A stretch of 64,000 nt of DNA from assembly GCF_003086295.3 (NCBI RefSeq), contig NC_092051.1, positions 9,416,810 to 9,480,809 of the forward strand, written 5' to 3'. Below, one piece after another: positions 12,135 through 23,189 of this stretch (its first letter is position 1; each line of letters begins with the position of its first letter). The notes below the pieces were generated by a model. The model worked only from the letters and a program-made list of their open reading frames with translations. It was not told the origin of the DNA and searched no databases. The DNA is from Arachis hypogaea. Lineage: Eukaryota > Streptophyta > Magnoliopsida > Fabales > Fabaceae. The translations under genes and the position numbers were made by a program.

Positions 12135-13554
12135 GGTTCAATTATTCTATTGGTTCTTATAGTTTCACTAAATTTTTAATTAAGTCTCTATACTTTTTTT
12201 CTTTTAATTAGGTCCCTACATTACTATTAATTTTATAACTAGGTCCTTCATAGTGTAAAAAATGATAGAATTAACTGAATAATTATTTACAAATTGAAAG
12301 TATTTTTAATTAAAAATCTAACTAGATATTTGACTACATGTATTTTGGGAGACATATTTTATTAATTTTAACGTTTTTTATATGAAAAGCAAAGTAGTAA
12401 CTCGTAGTTTATATCTTAACTCGTAAGACTGTTGTAGTATCGTAATTCGCAAAATCGTTAAACGAAACGTATATGTGAATCGTAAATTAAAAAAATATGA
12501 ACATATGAAGGTTTAAAAATATAAAAATAAATTCAAATTTTTACATATCTATCAATTATAAGTTTTTTTGTTTTAATTATTTGTGCAGTATATTAATATA
12601 CAATAATGACCAGTATAATATAACCCTTTTGTTCCAAAAAAAGAAAAGTTCATTAGATGTGAATAAAATTAAGTGTTTATAGATAGGACTATGGCAGAAA
12701 CAAAAAAAAGGGGTCTCCCACATTCAAGACAAATGAGTAGAGTAGCAATGGAAATAAACTAAAGAAGAAGAGGAAATTGCAGAAAGAATAGAGAGAAATA
12801 AAAACTATTCAAAATATAACAAAACAAATTCAACGCTAATTTTAACTTTTTTTTTTTAATTTTAAAATTCAAACACTAGAATTTTCCTATTTCTATTTTT
12901 TCTTTCATCTGTGTGATTCAAATATTTTATTCTCTTCTTCTTAACAATAAATTAATAATACCTTTGCAGCTCTACTAATCTAGTTTATCTATATACCAAA
13001 TCAACTAATAGCTCAGAATAAAAAAAAAAAGAGAGCAAAATAGAGCACACATGTTAAAACTTAAAAGGGTCGAGAAAAAAAAATGGGAGAAGCAGAAGAA
13101 CAAAGATAATGATCAATATTAAAAGAAAAAAAGAGGGGAGAGGCGGAGTGACAGAGGTGATGACGGTGGAAGAAGAAAGAAGAGAGATTTAGCCAAGAAC
13201 TAAAGGCAACACAATAACTTCAACAACAGAGACTATGGAGACCATAAAAATGAAACAAGACGGGTTCTGAGCACTTTCATCAAAAGCGCGATTTCAACGA
13301 TTTTGAGTGTTTTTCCGACGATTTTGCACGAACATCATTCCTCTTACTCGAATAACATAAACGAGACGAATTGAGGGAGCAAAATCGCAAACTCGTGCGA
13401 TTTCACGAGTTGGCTCCCGATTCTAACTACCTTGATGAAAAGGATCCAATTACAAAATTAAAAGTAGTGTAGGGACCTAATTGAAAAGAAAAAATGTACA
13501 GGGACCTAATTAAAAATTTGATGAAACTAGAGAGACTAATAGAATAATTAAACC
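12135..13554. mobile_element. 1.4-kb non-autonomous MULE-type element
   Basis: The left end GGTTCAATTATTCTATTGG is matched by the inverted right end ccaat/ctaatagaataattaaacc. The arms pair over about 120 bp and contain repeated 'aattaggtccctaca' blocks. Perfect 9-bp direct repeats TTTATTTAA lie at 12126-12134 and 13555-13563. The interior (about 12,260-13,440) has no ORF; around 13,270-13,430 it has inverted copies of a short 'cgcgatttcaacgattt' type motif. MULE superfamily from TSD length and TIR length. Confidence 0.82.
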
Positions 13555-13658
13555 TTTATTTAATTATTAGATTGGACTTTATGTTAGTGGATTTAGATTT
13601 TTTTTTATTTTGACCTAGGCTATAAATACTTCCTAAACTATTGTAGTCATCGTAGAGT

Positions 13659-14786
13659 ATAGTTATCAAAACCGAACCGGTGATCAAATCAATCAACTAT
13701 TGGATCATTGATTCAATTGGTGAGTCACAGGTCGTTGAACCGATTAATCCACTCTCATGTAAATAAAAAATATAAAAAAAGTCAAAAACTTAAATCGGTT
13801 AATTCCTCCACCCCTAATAAACTTTTCGCAATATATACATAACAAAATGGTTTTTCAAAATTCACAACTTGTTTATAATAGTCCCATGCAAGATCAGTTT
13901 TTTCTTTATTGTTATTTTGTTAGGTTCCAATTGTTGCATTAGTAGTTGATCCTTGTTCTTGAAAAGTTGATATTTTTGACGGTATATTTGATGAAGCCAT
14001 CCTAAAATAATATATATACAACAACAACATAGAATAACAATATTACACTGTAAAATAAAAAATTGGATAATCTACCTAAGAATCAGCAAGTTATAATCAA
14101 CTAAATATAATTAACAACAATTAAGAATCAATCGATTTAGTTAATCAACATCATTAATCAACTACTCAGTTAATTAACTTATAAGCCACTAACTGAAATA
14201 CTAAATAACTTAAAAAAAATTAAAAAAAACATACACGATGCAGTTTACACTTTGCAACACGCAGATAAAGAAGAGGAAGACCATAGACCAAACACAACGA
14301 TGACGAGAGATGCAACGACAAGACGCACAGCAAGTGACAAGCCAATAAAAAAGATGCACAGGACTGACGAAACGAGGCAGAATAGCCGGTGACATCATAG
14401 CAATCATGCGCTGACAGTGGTGGTGGTTGGTGATGTGAGCCTCTCTGAGTTACTGTGTGAGATTGAGAGAGGATCAAGTCTCAGACTCTCAGCTCTTAGG
14501 CGGGGATGGGTTTTGGGGAATGGAGACTTTGTTAGCTGTGTTAAGGTTTCTCTTTTTTTTTCTAACGGCAAAACGTCACCGTTTTAGGTTGGGGGCAAAA
14601 AAAGAAGAGCTCCAAACTCAGTTAAAATCTATCGATTCATCGATTTTGGTTAAAATCGGCCAGTTCGTATCGAGTCTCACCTGTTCATTTTTTTTTGCGG
14701 TCAGACAACTCATCTGGACCGACCTTGTGACCAGTTTGTCAGTTTTTCGGTCCGAACAAACAGGTCAATCCGATTTTGACAACTAT
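13659..14786. mobile_element. TIR element beginning ATAGTTATCAAAACCG
   Basis: The left end ATAGTTATCAAAACCGAACCGG and the inverted right end ATAGTTGTCAAAATCGGATTG match over about 20 bases. The interior is 1.1 kb with CGG/CCG-rich ends and a few short ORFs on the minus strand (14210-14477) that match nothing known. Bases flanking both ends read TAT, which could be a 3-bp duplication. It sits at the extreme left edge of an older MITE whose right part is at 27522-28426. Superfamily not assigned. Confidence 0.6.
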
Positions 14787-14816
14787 GTGTGTTTAGATTA
14801 CAGTTTACAAACGGGA

Positions 14817-16804
14817 TGATAAGTTTGGAAAACTCTGATTTAATTTGATGATGATCAATCATTATTAAAATAATTAATTGCAAAATTATAAATTTGATAA
14901 TTGCTAATTTAAATAATTTTGCTATACAGATTTTGGTGATCCATATACTCAGCCATAATATTAATTTATTGTGATGGCTGAAATTATGCTTATGCTAATT
15001 GGGCCAATAGCTTGGGAAATAGGCCCAGTGCATTCAGCTTTGAGCAAGATGTTATATTGAGTGACTCAAGCAATTTGTGGTTCATTGGGCCAAAAAGAAA
15101 AGAAAAGATCCTAAGCCCAATAAAATCAAACTTCAGCCTTATGCAATTTTGTCATATGAATGTTGGCTGAAATAATTTTAGTTAGGCCAGTTTGAATTAT
15201 TATTGATATAAGCCCAAATTGCTTTGCTTGCTTACTCCGAAACCAATTTTGAGAGAAAGCAAATATATTACTTCTTGCTTCCAATGGAATCTATTTCTAT
15301 CATGTGGTGGAATTTAAATTTTATTAAAGTAAAGTTAAGACATGCATTGGAAACATGAGAGAGAGTTAGCCTTTGATTTGATGGACATCATTAAGCTACA
15401 CGCTACCTAAAGCAAGGGAAGTGGAAAACTTAATTTATTTTATTACATTCATTAATTATTATTCAAGTTTCTCTTCCTACTCTCTCATCTCTCTTCTTCT
15501 TCGGTCATATCACAGAACCATGGAAGCTAAGCCTAGCCACCGAAAAGAAGGAGAAGCACGATAAAAGACCATCACAATGATGACAAGAAAAAGAAAACAA
15601 AAAGTATGCTGTGGCTGAGATTCTCATCTAAGATTTGGTGAAGAGATCTTAGCTTCTCCATACCCAAAAATGGATGAAGAAGATTTTGGTCAGAGAAGAA
15701 GATCCTTGGAGGGATGGCTTATCTCTGATTTTGCTCAACCACCACAAGAGGTAGCTACAGTGGCTATGTGATAGAATAAGTAGAAGTTGGAGCAGATGAA
15801 GCTGTCATCATCATGAAGCATCAATGGCCAGGAGTCCATCTTGGAGAGCAAGGCAAGATGGAAGGCTCGGATTGATGAAGATTGGTGACCAAGGAAGGAC
15901 TAGAGGTAATTGCATGTTGGGTTTTGCATTGGTTATCTCCTCTCTCTCTCTGGCCGAACCGGTTCTGGTTTGAAGAAGAAGAAGATTAGCTTGATTTGTT
16001 TGGTTTCAACTGTGGAGGCTTCTCCCTATAAGTAAGGGTGAACAGCCAGGGCTTGAAGCAAGGAGTGAGAGTGCAAGGCACAGTGTTCACATAGCTACCT
16101 AAGTTAACAGATTTTCTTCTCCTTCAATACATTCTGTTTTGTATTTTTCTGTTTAATTTTGTCTGTCTTGAGTCTCATGGAAAAAGGCAAACAGTGAGGT
16201 TTGTAAGAAAAAACCATAGAGCGAAAAAAGGCAGAGAGTGCAAAATTAAAAGAAAAAGCCATAGATGTCCTTAGAGTTCCTTTGTACATCTGTGTTGTGT
16301 TTCATGATTCTGTGGAAATCTCCTTGCAAGTTGAGTTAGCACTTTGCAGTGGAAAGCTTGGCAGTGACCAAGTCAAGTTCAGGATTGGGGATTAGATTCT
16401 GGACTTGTCCCAGATAGAAAGGGTAGTTCCTAGGGAGAATTGGTGCTTGTAATCAAGAATGATTATAGTGAAATTCCATCATCTTTGTGATGGAGACTGG
16501 ATGTAGGCTGCACTACACTTAGTAGCTGAACTAGGATATATCTAGGTGTAACTTTCTCTCTCTTCTACTCCATTTCTGTTTCTGCTGCACAGGAGATAAA
16601 ACCAAAAATATCTCATGCTAATCGACGAGACAAAAAGAAAAGTCTCGTGACTGGGTACGAGACAAATGAAAAAGTCTCGTGGTTGGTTACGAGACAAAAA
16701 GACAAAAAGTCTCCAGAAGTTGTTTCAAAGACCAGCAATTGTTATTAAGTGAAAAAAAAGGGCTAAGATTCAACCCCCCTTCTCTTAGCCACTGAAAACT
16801 ATCA
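14817..16804 (+). repeat. 5' LTR of the Sirevirus
   Basis: 1988 bp, TG...CA. A TATA-like TATAAG at 16027-16032 (context ctccctataagtaaggg) is the probable promoter, with transcription likely starting shortly downstream. A 61-codon minus-strand ORF at 16104-16289 recurs in the 3' LTR and is incidental. Confidence 0.93.
16625..16712. repeat. LTR palindrome array: ACGAGAC...GTCTCGT repeated three times
   Basis: Three successive units each have ACGAGAC, an A-rich spacer of about 10-12 bases, then AGTCTCGT or a shortened AGTCTC. Each unit can fold as a small hairpin. The same array is in the 3' LTR at 27338-27426. Clustered palindromic motifs are known from Sirevirus LTRs; this exact motif is read directly from the sequence. 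Confidence 0.85.
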
Positions 16805-16820
16805 ATTGATATCAGAGCTT
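16805..16820 (+). other. primer-binding site
   Basis: The sequence TGATATCAGAGC begins at 16806, directly after the 5' LTR. It is close to the common plant TGGTATCAGAGC site complementary to the 3' end of initiator tRNA-Met. Confidence 0.85.
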
Positions 16821-16864
16821 GGTCTCAAATAGATCAAGCTTTGTAGCTTGGAGAAAAGATCCAG

Positions 16865-18478
16865 ATGGCAGAAAATAGTGGCTCAAATCTGGTGTCCTAC
16901 AACCTGACCGAAGGACAGTCAAGCAACAGACCTCCTCTTTTCAATGGGAAAAATTACACCTATTGAAAGGAGAGAATGAAGATCTTTGTGCAAGCAGTGG
17001 ATTACAGACTTTGGAAGATTATCCTGGATGGTCCTCAATATCCAACCATCACAAGTGTCGAAAGAGTTGTCTCTTTTAAACTAGAAGCAAGCTGGACCGA
17101 AGAAGACAGAAAGAAGGTTGAGCTCAACGCCAAGGCCATCAACTTACTCAACTGTGCTATCAGCTTCGAGAAATACCGACGGGTATCACGATGCACAATG
17201 GTAAAGGAAATCTGGGACAAACTTCTAGTTACTCATGAAGGAACCACCATTGTAAAGAAGACTAGGATAGATATGCTAAACAGAGAGTATGAAATGTTTG
17301 CAATGAAGGAAGGAGAATCTATTGATGAATTGTTTGAGCGCTTCAACATCATCATTGTCGGCTTGGATGCTATGGGAATCAAGTATCTTGAATCTGTACT
17401 TGTGAGAAGAGTGTTGAAATGTCTCACAAAAGAGTGGGAAACAAAAGCATTAATAATTTCTGAGAGTAGTGGTCTTGACTCCATGACATATGATGACTTG
17501 AGAGGAAATTTACTTGCCTTTGAAAACACCTATTTGAAAAAAGATTCAAAAAGGAAAGGAATAGCTTTTTCATTTGTTACTAACCCTCTGGATGATGAAT
17601 TCAGTGATAACTCATCTGAAAATGAATTTGTGTTGTTTGCCAAAAAATTTAGGAAAATGGTGAAGTTCAAGGAGAGAGGCAAGGGAGGCAGTTCAAGAAA
17701 ACAAAAGAAAGATCTCAGCAAGGTGACATGCTACAACTGTAAGAAAACAGGGCATTTCAAATCCGACTGCCCTAAGTTGAAGAAGGAAGAAAAACCGAAG
17801 AAAGGAAAGAAAAAGGGACTGATAGCGTCATGGGAGGACCTGGAAAATGACTCAAAAGATGATGAAGAATCTGAAATAAAGTCTCAACCATGTCTCATGG
17901 CAGATCACATTGAACAGGTAGTCATTCATAACCCAAACACTGAAGATCTTCATCTTATGATAGACCACCTTTCTGAAAAAATAAGATGTTTTTTGCTTGA
18001 TAACCAAGATCTTGAACAACAAATCACCATCCTTAAGGCTGAAAATGGTTTTCTCAAAGAAAAACTAAGGGAGGCCGAAACTGCTTGTGAACTTGTTGAA
18101 GAAAATAAGCAGTTAAAAGCCCAACTTAGAAGCTATGAAAGTGATCATTCTGTTGTTGCATATGTAAACTGTTTTAAAGAGAATGAAGAGTTGCTAAAAA
18201 GAATCAAAAACCTTGAAAACGACTTAGCCAAGTTCACCCAAAGTTCTGAAAATTTAAATCAAATCTTGGCCAGTCAAAAGCCACTTTATGATAAAGCTGG
18301 CTTGGAGTTTCATAAGACTTTCAAAGCTGATGAGAAACCTTATTTTGAAAATATGGCTTCATCTTCTAATGATACAAGGTTTCAAAACTCAACAAACTTT
18401 AACAAAACAGCAACTCCAAGATTTTGTAGACTATGTAACCGAAATGGACAATTTTCCATTCAATATTTTTTTTGGTGA
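16865..18478 (+). pseudogene. Sirevirus gag, broken
   Basis: The capsid/nucleocapsid protein of the element. The natural ATG is at 16865; a TGA at 16964-16966 interrupts it, after which the frame is open from 16967 (next ATG 16976) to 18478. The capsid-like region is followed by a CCHC zinc knuckle, CYNCKKTGHFKSDC, encoded at about 17730-17771 and surrounded by Lys-rich sequence. A long heptad-rich coiled-coil segment follows (about 17930-18270). Near 18465 a T-run changes the reading frame, so the protein ends early, and coding similarity continues in another frame to 18593. A zinc-knuckle followed by a long coiled coil is typical of Sirevirus Gag. The minus-strand ORFs inside this span are shadows. 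Confidence 0.9.
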
Positions 18479-18606
18479 AAGGATGATTGGTGATAAAGTT
18501 TACAAAGTTATTTTTGATTATAATGGTTTAGGACATAAGAGATGGTTTAACGTGAAAGGATCCAAGAAAATTTGGATACCTAAGGTCACTTGAGCTTGTT
18601 TTGTAG

Positions 18607-19550
18607 GTGTGCCTAACATCCAAACGAAAGGAGAATATGTGGTACATGGACAGCGGATGTTCTAGGCACATGACCGGAAAGACAGCCTTCTTCATAAAGC
18701 TTGATGAGTATGATGGAGGACTTGTCACTTTCGGTGATGATGGTAAAGGAAAGATAGTGGCCGTTGGGAAAGTTGGTAAAAACTTTTCATCTTGTATAAA
18801 TGATGTTCTTCTTGTAAATGGTTTGAAGCATAATTTACTTAGTGTAAGCCAATTGTGTGATCTAGGATTTGAAGTTATTTTTAGAAAGTTTGTGTGTTTG
18901 GTTGTTTGTGAAAAAATTGGGAATATTTTATTTGAGGCTAAAAGGTGCAATAATGTGTATGGATTGACTCTTGAGGACTTGAAAGAACAAAATGTAACAT
19001 GTTTTACTTCTCTTGAATCTGAAAAATGGCTATGGCATAGAAAGTTGGGTCATGCTAGCATGTACCAAATTTCTAAGCTAGTCAAAAAAAATTTGGTTAG
19101 AGGATCCCAAATATCAAATTTGATAAGGAGCTTACTTGTGATGCTTGCCAATTGGGCAAACAAGTAAAATCTTCTTTTAAACCAAAAGATGGAATCTCAA
19201 CCAAAAGGCCATTAGAGATGTTACACATTGATCTTTTTGGTCCAACAAGAACTCAAAGTCTAGGAGGTAAACACTATGGTCTAGTGGTGGTAGATGATTA
19301 CTCTAGATTTGGTTGGGTACTTTTTCTTGCTCATAAAAATGATGCTTTTCATGCTTTCTCAACTCTTTGCAAGAAAATTCAGAATGAAAAAGATTTAAAA
19401 ATTGCCCATTTGAGAAGTGATCACGGAAGAGAATTTGAAAACCAAGACTTTGAAAAATTCTGTGATGACTTTGGAATTGCTCATAACTTTTCATTCCCTA
19501 GAACTTCTCAACAAAATGGGGTGGTTGAAAGAAGGAATAGAAGCATTTAA
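18607..19550 (+). pseudogene. Sirevirus pol, protease to integrase core, broken
   Basis: The aspartic protease motif is visible as WYMDSGCSRHMTG near 18640-18680. The GAG-pre-integrase zinc region (WLWHRKLGHAS) lies near 19027-19060. The integrase core is at 19152-19550, with HIDLFGP, VVDDYSRFGW, LRSDHGREF and QQNGVVERRN supplying the D, D and E acidic residues. Breaks are a stop at about 18591 just upstream, a frameshift near 19105, and a TAA at 19548-19550. Fifteen bases further on, a hAT element has been inserted. It acts in cDNA processing and insertion; this copy is inactive by itself. Confidence 0.92.
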
Positions 19551-19564
19551 GAGATGATTAGGAC

Positions 19565-20503
19565 CAGTGACGGATCTAGAAAATTTTTTTAGTAGGAGCA
19601 AATCATACACAATAAAAACAATAATTTTTAGGGTAAAGTGTATTTTTTGTTCTTAATATTTACAATTTTTTTAAAAATACACCTAACGTTAGTTGCATTC
19701 AATTTTGTCCCTAATATTTTTAATTTATGTCAAAATTACCCCTAAATGTCAACTTATATAAAATGTTAGGAATAAATTGAAAGCTTATAGGGATAGTTTT
19801 GATATAAATTAAAAATGTGTAAGAACAAGATTGAATGAATAAAAAATGTTAAAAAAAAATTAAATAAAATTAAATATTAGAAATATTTAAAAAACGTAAA
19901 TATTAGGAAAAAAATAATTTACCCTAATTTTTATAATTTCACAAAAAATTAAAAGTATAATATAAATATAAAAACTCGGCAAACCAATCATAGAAAAATA
20001 TACTAATAAAATTTTATTATACAATAACCATTAATCAAAAAATAAAATATTACACAAGAGTATAATTAGAAAAAAATGTAATATAATTTAATAAAAGAAA
20101 ATTTACAAAAAGATAAAAAAATAAACTTTTAATTAAATCAAAAGAAATTAAAAAATAAAATAGAGAAAATAGAAAAATAGGAAACTGGAAGAAAGTAAAA
20201 AATATAGTAGTAAAAAAGTTGATTTTGAGAATAATTAAGGTTAGGATTATTTATTTTGACTTCTCATTTTTTTATTATTATTATTTAATTACTCTTTTAT
20301 TAAATAGTTAAAATAAAATTTTATATATTTATAAAATTAAATTTAATTAAATATCTTTCAATAACATTAAATTGTGAAGAGTGGGGTTAAAATTATTTAT
20401 ATAGTGGGGGCAACTGAAATTTAATACTATATACTACTTAAGAATTTTATAAAACTCAATGGGGGCACTTGCCCCCACAAGCTACCATGTAAATCCGTCC
20501 CTG
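19565..20503. mobile_element. hAT-type element inserted in the Sirevirus integrase
   Basis: 939 bp, left end CAGTGACGGATCTAGAAA, right end TTTACATGG-type with ...ATCCGTCCCTG (inverted CAGGGACGGAT). The flanks ATTAGGAC (19557-19564) and ACTAGGGC (20504-20511) agree at 6 of 8 positions, the 8-bp duplication size of hAT elements. Integrase coding similarity resumes directly after it. No transposase ORF, so it is non-autonomous. It carries its own nested MITE. Confidence 0.87.
19631..19924. mobile_element. MULE-type MITE nested in the hAT element
   Basis: 294 bp, starting GGGTAAAGTG and ending ATTTACCC, with imperfect inverted arms over most of its length. Perfect 9-bp direct repeats TAATTTTTA lie at 19622-19630 and 19925-19933. 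It belongs to the GGGTAAAGTA family. Third nesting level: MITE in hAT in Sirevirus. Confidence 0.82.
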
Positions 20504-20511
20504 ACTAGGGC

Positions 20512-22741
20512 CATGCTTTATGAGAATGAGATTCCAAAATTTTTATAGGCTGAAGCTATAAATACACCTTGTTACATTTTGAATAGAATAATTATTATAA
20601 AAGGGTTGAAGAAAATACCTTATGAGATATGGAAAGGAACCCCTCCAAATCTTAAGTATTTCCATATTTTTGGATGCAAATGCTTTGTACTTAACAATAA
20701 AGAAAATCTTGGTAAATTTGATCCAAAATCCTATGAAGGGATGTTTGTTGGATACTCCACCACTAGCAAGGCCTATAGAATTTACCTCAAGGAACATAGG
20801 ACCATAGAGGAATCTATACATGTTACTTTTTGTGATTCTAATTTAATTCCCAGTACTGTGATAGATAATGATTCAGATTGTGAAGAAGCTGTCAACAAGG
20901 GAACAAGTGAAGAAAATTCCAAGTCTGCTCAAAATGAAGAATCTGCCAGTCCAGTTTTGTCTCGTCAAAATGGAGGAAATATTTCTATTTTGTCTCTTAA
21001 GCCAGCAGGAGAAACTGGAATAGAACAACCCACAGAAACTCATCAAAGCTCAACACCACTCCGAAAGCCTAGAGAATGGAAGTCCATGAGGGGTTATCCT
21101 CATGACTTTATCATTGGTGATCCCTCATAAGGTGTAACAACAAGATCCTCATCCAAAAGGCAATCCAAACCAAGCAATTTTGCTCTCTTGTCACAAATGG
21201 AGCCCAACAATGTAAAACAAACTCTTGAAGATCCCTCATGGGTCAAAGCCATGCAAGAGGAGCTTGCTCAATTCGACAAGAATGAGGTTTAGACACTAGT
21301 ACCTCATCCGGATGGTAAGAAAGTTACGGGTACTAAATAGGTGTTCAAAAATAAATTAGGTGAGGATGGAAAAGTTGTTCGTAACAAGGCTAGATTAGTG
21401 GCCCAAGGTTACGATCAATAAGAGGGGATAGATTTAGATGAGTCTTTTGCTCCGATAGCTAGAATGGAAGCAATTAGGTTGCTTATTGCCTATGCTGCCC
21501 ACAAGGGTTTTAAAATGTTTCAAATGGATGTAAAATGTGTTTTTCTTAATGGCTTTATTGATAGAGAAGTGTTTGTGGCACAACCCCCCGGTTTTGAGGA
21601 TAAATAATTTCCAAACCATATTTTCAAACTTTCAAAGGCTCTTTATGGCCTTAGACAAGCTCCAAGGGCTTGGTATGAAAGGCTTAGTGCCTTCTTGTTG
21701 GAAAATCAATTTCAAAGGAAAACCACCGATAATACTTTATTTATTAAAGCATCTAATGATGATATTCTCCTAGTTCAAGTTTATGTGGATGACATTGTGT
21801 TTGGTTCAGTCAATGAGTCATTGTGTGAAGAGTTTGGAAAACTCATGACTAGTGAGTTTGAGATGAGTTTAATGGGAGAGTTAACTTTCTTTCTTGGCCT
21901 CCAAATTAAACAAACTCCTAGTGGTATCTTTATTCACCAAGAAAAGTATGCACAAGAACTAATAAAAAAATTTGGCCTAGAAAGTTCCAAATCAATGGGA
22001 ACACCAATGCATCCAAACACAAAACTTGAAAAGGATGATGATGGCAAAGATGTGGATGAAACAAGGTATAGAGGAATGATAGGTTCACTTATGTACCTTA
22101 CCTCCTCTAGACCGGATATTGTTCAAAGTATGGGTGTATGCTCAAGGTTTCAATCTCACCCAAAAGAATCCCATCTTTCAGCTGTTAAGCGCATCATTAG
22201 ATACATTAAGGGAACTAGTGATTATGGCTTGTGGTATCCAAAATCTGATGATTTTTGTACAGTAAGGTTTTGTGATGCAGATTATGCGGGAGATAGGGTG
22301 GATAGAAGAAGCACATCCGGCATGTGTTGCTTCCTTGGAAGCTCACTCAACATGTGGTCAAGCAAAAAATAAGCCACAGTGGCTCTATCCACAGCTGAAG
22401 CCGAATATATTTCTGTATCTGCATGTTGTTCACAATTAATTTGGTTAAAAACGCAGTTGGAAGATTACAAATTAAAGATCAATAGTATATCCTTATTTTG
22501 TGATAATATGAGTGCTATAAACATTTTAAAAAATCCTGTTCTGCACTCAAGAACCAAGCACATTGAAATTAAATATCATTTCATTAGAGAACATGTGCAA
22601 AATGGTACTATTGATATTCAATTTGTAAAATCTGAAGACCATCTTGCTGACATTTTTACAAAATCCCTCTATGAAGACAGATTCTGTACTTTGAGAAAAA
22701 GTTTGGGAATGATTGATTTAAGTTCTATTGATAACTTGTAA
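20512..22741 (+). pseudogene. Sirevirus pol, integrase tail, reverse transcriptase and RNase H, broken
   Basis: The integrase C-terminal part (GCKCFVLNN..., about 20650-20830) is followed by a variable linker. The reverse transcriptase spans about 21200-22000, with the catalytic YVDD at 21782-21793. The RNase H region follows, including the typical DADYAGD near 22277-22298, ALSTAEAEYI near 22381 and the H-rich end near 22570. Single-base stops interrupt the frame at 21128 (TAA), 21290 (TAG), 21338 (TAG), 21419 (TAA), 21605 (TAA) and 22370 (TAA), with further frame changes around 21540-21690. The last stop-free pieces are 21695-22372 and 22379-22741. Domain order is Ty1-copia. Confidence 0.93.
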
Positions 22742-23189
22742 AATTTTAATTTTGCTCAGTTTTGTCTCATAAGAAAGCAGGAGATAAAAATCAGGGTGTG
22801 TTGAAAGGGTTATGATCAAGGGGGAGACTGTGCATAAATTAATTCTTATGAGCCCTACCAAACTTCTTTGACCCCACTCTGACCGTTTTGTTAGATCCTC
22901 TTTGTGTAAATCACAATCTCTTTTGTTGTCTCATCAAATCTTGTTGAAAGAGGATATTGTCAAATCAAATCTTTTCCCTCCTCTAATCCCTTGATTCTAG
23001 GAAACCACTTTTCAGTTTTATTTCAAATAAAAGGAAACTTCCTTGGTTAATAACCGCTCATTAATGGTCATTAAACTCCCTCTAATTCTCTATCCACTCC
23101 ACATTTAATGCGTTCCTAACCTCCTTCCTCACTCCACTCAATTCGGCTCTCTACAACTCTCCCTCTTCCACTTCTTCAATTTCTTTATC
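22742..23189 (+). other. pol to env-like spacer with first polypurine motif
   Basis: Non-coding. Contains CAAGGGGGAGACTG near 22818-22831, a copy of the polypurine tract far from the LTR, and a CT-rich leader before the env-like ATG. Confidence 0.7.

Noticed and set aside
16104..16289. Minus-strand ORF repeated at 26817-27002
   Set aside because: Lies within the Sirevirus LTRs; duplication of the LTR explains the recurrence.
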